Program-made: the position numbers and the translations under genes | Part shown: positions 63,516-64,000 of the stretch, piece by piece | Layout: each line of letters begins with the position of its first letter | Position numbering within the stretch: position 1 is the stretch's first letter | Source: Paraflavitalea sp. CAU 1676 | Lineage (GTDB): Bacteria; Bacteroidota; Bacteroidia; Chitinophagales; Chitinophagaceae | DNA: 64,000 nucleotides | Direction: 5' to 3' | Assembly (NCBI RefSeq): GCF_029223285.1 | Contig: NZ_JARHUJ010000009.1 | Coordinates: forward strand, 186,001 to 250,000 | Notes under the pieces: model-generated | Told to the model about the DNA's origin: nothing | The model's input: the letters and a program-made list of their open reading frames with translations, nothing else | The model's database searches: none

Positions 63516-64000
63516 ATGAAGAAGGCTTTCAATTGGATGGTCCTCCTTCCCGCTGCATTGTTTTTTAACAATGTAACTGCTCAGCAACGCAACGATACCA
63601 TACGCACAACCGGTGCAGAAAAAGGACCCGTGCGCAACATCACTTTCGGCGGGAAAGTGGTGGAAGATCGATCAGCAACACCCCTGGCAGGCGCTACAGT
63701 ACACATAGCAGGAACTACACACGAAGTAATAACTGGCCCCGATGGCAAATTTACCTTCCTCACCGGGCAGCGGCTACCCGTAACCTTACAGATATCTTAT
63801 GTAGGCTATACGGCCCGCGAGATCAATGTAACCAATGAATATACGGAGATATCCCTCCAGCCTGGCAACAGCAGGCTCGATGAAGTAGTGGTAACCGCCG
63901 TAGGCATCAAGCGGGCGGCCAAAGCCCTCAGCTACAGCGTATCGGAAGTAAAAGGAAAAGAACTCGTCCAATCGCGCGAAGCCAACATTGTCGCAGCCCT
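63516..64000 (+). CDS. SusC/RagA TonB-dependent transporter, N-terminal part (runs off right edge)
   Basis: The frame opens with ATG 63516 (MKKAFNWMVLLPAALF, signal ending NVTAQ) and stays open to the window end, 161 codons. Residues of about 45-115 are a carboxypeptidase-regulatory-like domain (FGGKVVEDRSATPLAGATVHIAG, ISYVGYTAREI), followed by the TonB-box/plug start LDEVVVTAVGIKRAAKALSYS. The visible N terminus has no STN domain. A SusD partner and the target glycan are beyond the edge. Confidence 0.93.
   Translation, partial: MKKAFNWMVLLPAALFFNNVTAQQRNDTIRTTGAEKGPVRNITFGGKVVEDRSATPLAGATVHIAGTTHEVITGPDGKFTFLTGQRLPVTLQISYVGYTAREINVTNEYTEISLQPGNSRLDEVVVTAVGIKRAAKALSYSVSEVKGKELVQSREANIVAA

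Noticed and set aside
1-64000. tRNA, rRNA, insertion sequence or phage elements
   Set aside because: Intergenic gaps are short and none shows a cloverleaf, rRNA sequence, transposase or integrase gene.

Overview
The window looks like a chromosomal segment of a Bacteroidota bacterium, most likely a free-living, glycan-degrading member of the Chitinophagaceae/Chitinophagales. The evidence is five SusC/RagA-type TonB-dependent transporters (one cut by the right edge), four SusD/RagB lipoproteins, FecR/ECF sigma regulatory pairs, many exported lipoproteins and carbohydrate-active enzymes, Bacteroidota-specific DUF families (DUF5689, DUF5004, DUF4961, DUF5063, DUF4251, DUF3078), A-rich start contexts without strong Shine-Dalgarno sites, and a TTG-N20-TAnnTTTG promoter. 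I saw no rRNA, tRNA, CRISPR array, insertion sequence or phage gene. The species assignment is inference.

Layout. (1) 1-530: 3' end of a mannonate dehydratase (uronate catabolism). (2) 10378 down to 589, minus strand: an ECF sigma, FecR, SusC (with STN signalling domain), SusD, DUF5689 lipoprotein and Tat-exported calcineurin-like phosphatase. This reads as one cell-surface-signalling uptake unit, possibly for an organic phosphoester. (3) 10637-18387, plus strand: a small unknown protein, then a run of exported uronate-polysaccharide enzymes: a BNR-propeller protein with the two-histidine pattern of PL24/PL25 ulvan lyases, a GH88 unsaturated glucuronyl hydrolase, a DUF2264 protein, and two tandem paralogous beta-propeller lipoproteins, one carrying a ricin-type lectin. 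(4) 18525-23526: mixed genes (an Lgt-like transferase, a BACON/TIG/NHL lipoprotein, an exported erythromycin-esterase homologue overlapping a VOC protein, DUF5063).

(5) 23764-53062, plus strand: a large polysaccharide utilisation locus (PUL) that appears to target alpha-mannose-containing glycans. It has SusC-SusD-FecR, a GH92 with an altered general acid, an unusual SusD-DUF5004-DUF4961-SusC-SusD-SusC block, a propeller enzyme-like protein, an SGNH hydrolase, a GH38-like protein with altered metal site, a second, canonical GH92, then a ROK kinase translationally coupled to a LacI-family regulator. The FecR in this PUL has its own promoter but no adjacent sigma factor. About 25 kb downstream lies an ECF sigma gene with only a FecR-like N-terminal stub next to it.

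(6) 53127-61697: housekeeping and accessory genes (DUF4251, GH43, DUF3078, TspO-like membrane protein, a fusion of a phosphodiesterase-like domain to alkaline phosphatase, flavin amine oxidase, an exported coiled-coil protein). (7) 62064-64000: a divergent sigma-like gene with a TTG start, a GTG-started membrane anti-sigma-like gene, a 478-bp intergenic region with a 17-bp palindrome, and the start of another SusC gene.

The most interesting candidate system is the 24-53 kb PUL. It combines two GH92 enzymes with different catalytic acids, a GH38-like protein lacking standard zinc ligands, and a shuffled SusC/SusD arrangement, which suggests an unusual mannose-containing substrate, possibly phosphomannan. 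Family names come from recognising motifs by eye; no database search was run.
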